Assembly: GCA_022419385.1 (NCBI GenBank)
Contig: JAJUBI010000004.1
Coordinates: forward strand, 3,763,286-3,827,285
Length of the DNA: 64,000 nt
Source of the DNA: Paraconiothyrium sp. Pb-2020
Taxonomy: Eukaryota; Ascomycota; Dothideomycetes; Pleosporales; Didymosphaeriaceae
Direction of reading: 5' to 3'
Shown: positions 62,617-64,000 of the stretch, in pieces
How positions within the stretch are numbered: the stretch's first letter is position 1
Layout: every line of letters starts with the position of its first letter
Notes under the pieces: model-generated
What the model was told of the DNA's origin: nothing
The model's input: the letters and a program-made list of their open reading frames with translations, nothing else
Databases searched by the model: none
Translations under genes and position numbers: made by a program

Positions 62617-64000
62617 ATGGAATCGAACACCCAGCACGGCGGCCATACGAACGGTGTGCTGCAATCAAAGGAAGAGGGCGCAACCGGTTCTCCTAACCGC
62701 ATTGCCCACACCCTCACGGCCTGCTGCCGATGCCGCACGGTAAGAACACACTGCGCACCGACACAAGCGCTCTAGCCATGTACTGAGACTGAGACATCTA
62801 CAGCGCAAGACGCGATGTGATCCTGGCCTACCCCGCTGCGGTCCATGCGAGCGCACCAATTCCCACTGCGAATACTACGACCCCGCCAAGGGCACCAAGA
62901 TTCCCCGCAATTACGTTGTACACCTACAGCACAAGGTGCGCGAGCTTGAGAAGCAGCTTGCGGACCTGGAGAAGGATGATGGCGAGCCGGACCAAGAGGA
63001 TGTGATGCGTGGTGCGGCCGCTGTCAAGGTGCAAGACACGGACGAGTCCAAGTTTCTTGGGCCCTCGAGTGGCATCACCATTACGCGCCTGGTCATGCAG
63101 CTGGCAAAACAATTCACCGAGTCGAAAAGCATTTCAGAAATCGTACCAGATGCGCGCGCGAAGACCATAAAGGCGACCTTTGATCAAGAAGACGCCCGGC
63201 CGACGTCCAAGGTCTACCCGCTTGTAAGCGACGTAGCGGCTGAGGAGCTGCCGAACAGAGACCTTACAAATCTGCTCGTAGAACTGTTCTACTGCAAAGG
63301 TGAGCGTTCTCATAGCTAAACCGCCCTCGGGGATACTGACAGTTGCAGTCCATGCCATGTACCCTATCTTTCACGAGCCGACCTTTACCCAAGATGTCGA
63401 GGATGTATACAACGGTTCCACTGATGCCTATCAGAACTTCTGCCTCCGGATGGTGATTGCCATCAGCCTCCAAAGAATGGACACGCAATACGCCGGTCTT
63501 GCCGATAGTTACTATCTCGCTGCGCTGAAGTACTTTGAGCAGGCGATCAAGCCTATGAACCTCAAAACCCTGCAATGTTTTACGCTAATTGCCGGCTACT
63601 CATTGTTAACTCCGACCAGAACTGCAGTATACTACATAGTGGGTCTGGGCGTAAGGTTATGTCAGGCTTTAGGATTACACGAGGAGAAGACCATCACCTT
63701 GGGCCTTGGTGGCAGGCCTGCCGACCCTCTTGAAGTTGATATGCGCCGACGGGTGTTTTGGAGCATTTTGACAATGGATTATGGTCTTTCCCACAGTCTT
63801 GGTCGCCCGAGTCACTTTGCCACCAGGCGCGAACACATCGATGTAAACTTCTGCGAGCTTGTCGACGATATTTTTATCACAAAAGAAGGCATCCGACCAG
63901 CACCACAACCTTCGTTGAAGAAATGGATCGCTATCCATTTCTACAAGATGCGACTATTGCAGCTGGAAATGCGAAGGAAGCTTTATCTCAGGAAGCGACC
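62617..64000 (+). CDS. Zn2Cys6 transcription factor (3' end outside window)
   Basis: Exons 62617-62739, 62804-63299 and 63349 onward are joined across introns of 64 and 49 bp; about 423 residues are visible. The zinc cluster is split by intron 1: ACCRCRT joined to CRKTRCDPGLPRCGPCERT. It is followed by a basic linker (KGTKIPRNYVVHLQ) and a coiled coil (KVRELEKQLADLEKDD). The fungal_trans domain begins near VHAMYPIFHEPTF and includes VYYIVGLGVRLCQALGLH and DMRRRVFWSILTMDYGLS. Translation is open to the last base, so the gene continues. It is divergent from the preceding Zn2Cys6 gene. Confidence 0.9.

Overview
This window is nuclear DNA of a filamentous ascomycete (Pezizomycotina). A member of the Dothideomycetes is my best guess, because the small lineage-restricted families (LPRELRDKIY-type, MYND-type, HET, ankyrin) are typical of that class, but the sequence alone does not prove it. 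The eukaryotic and fungal signs are spliced genes with short GT-AG introns (43-140 bp), recognisable lariat branch points, Zn2Cys6 transcription factors, HET and ankyrin genes, and one gene per promoter. No rRNA, tRNA, CRISPR array or intact transposon was recognised.

Layout. 0-14 kb is mostly conserved: the C-terminal end of a PAG1/Tao3 cell-morphogenesis protein, an uncharacterised repeat-bearing gene, an NAD(P)-binding protein, a RING-finger protein, mitochondrial ribosomal protein uS12m, an LPRELRDKIY-type protein, a Ser/Thr-rich secreted protein and the kinetochore protein NUF2. A 3.3 kb gene-free stretch precedes an 890-residue disordered basic protein (17-19.6 kb) and a thioredoxin that may be dually targeted (21 kb).

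About 22.4-38.9 kb looks accessory: a broken HET-domain gene, two strong inverted repeats, a C2H2 zinc-finger gene whose first exon is not evident, an array of GAGACCAC motifs, an orphan ORF, a membrane-anchored protein facing an ankyrin-repeat protein across a small terminal-inverted-repeat element, three short tandem genes that may be diverged paralogues, and a frameshifted MYND gene.

39-53 kb returns to conserved metabolism and trafficking: a D-amino-acid-oxidase-like flavoprotein, a tiny acidic protein, a DUF4202 protein, an uncharacterised basic protein, an asparagine-synthetase-domain protein sharing a 271 bp promoter with a VPS9/CUE Rab5 exchange factor, and a sulfate permease. 54-64 kb holds four transcription-factor-type genes in a row: one without a zinc cluster and three Zn2Cys6 proteins, the last running off the window. 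The last two are divergent across a 917 bp promoter.

Exon coordinates were worked out by hand from splice consensus, reading-frame continuity and family knowledge. No database search was run.
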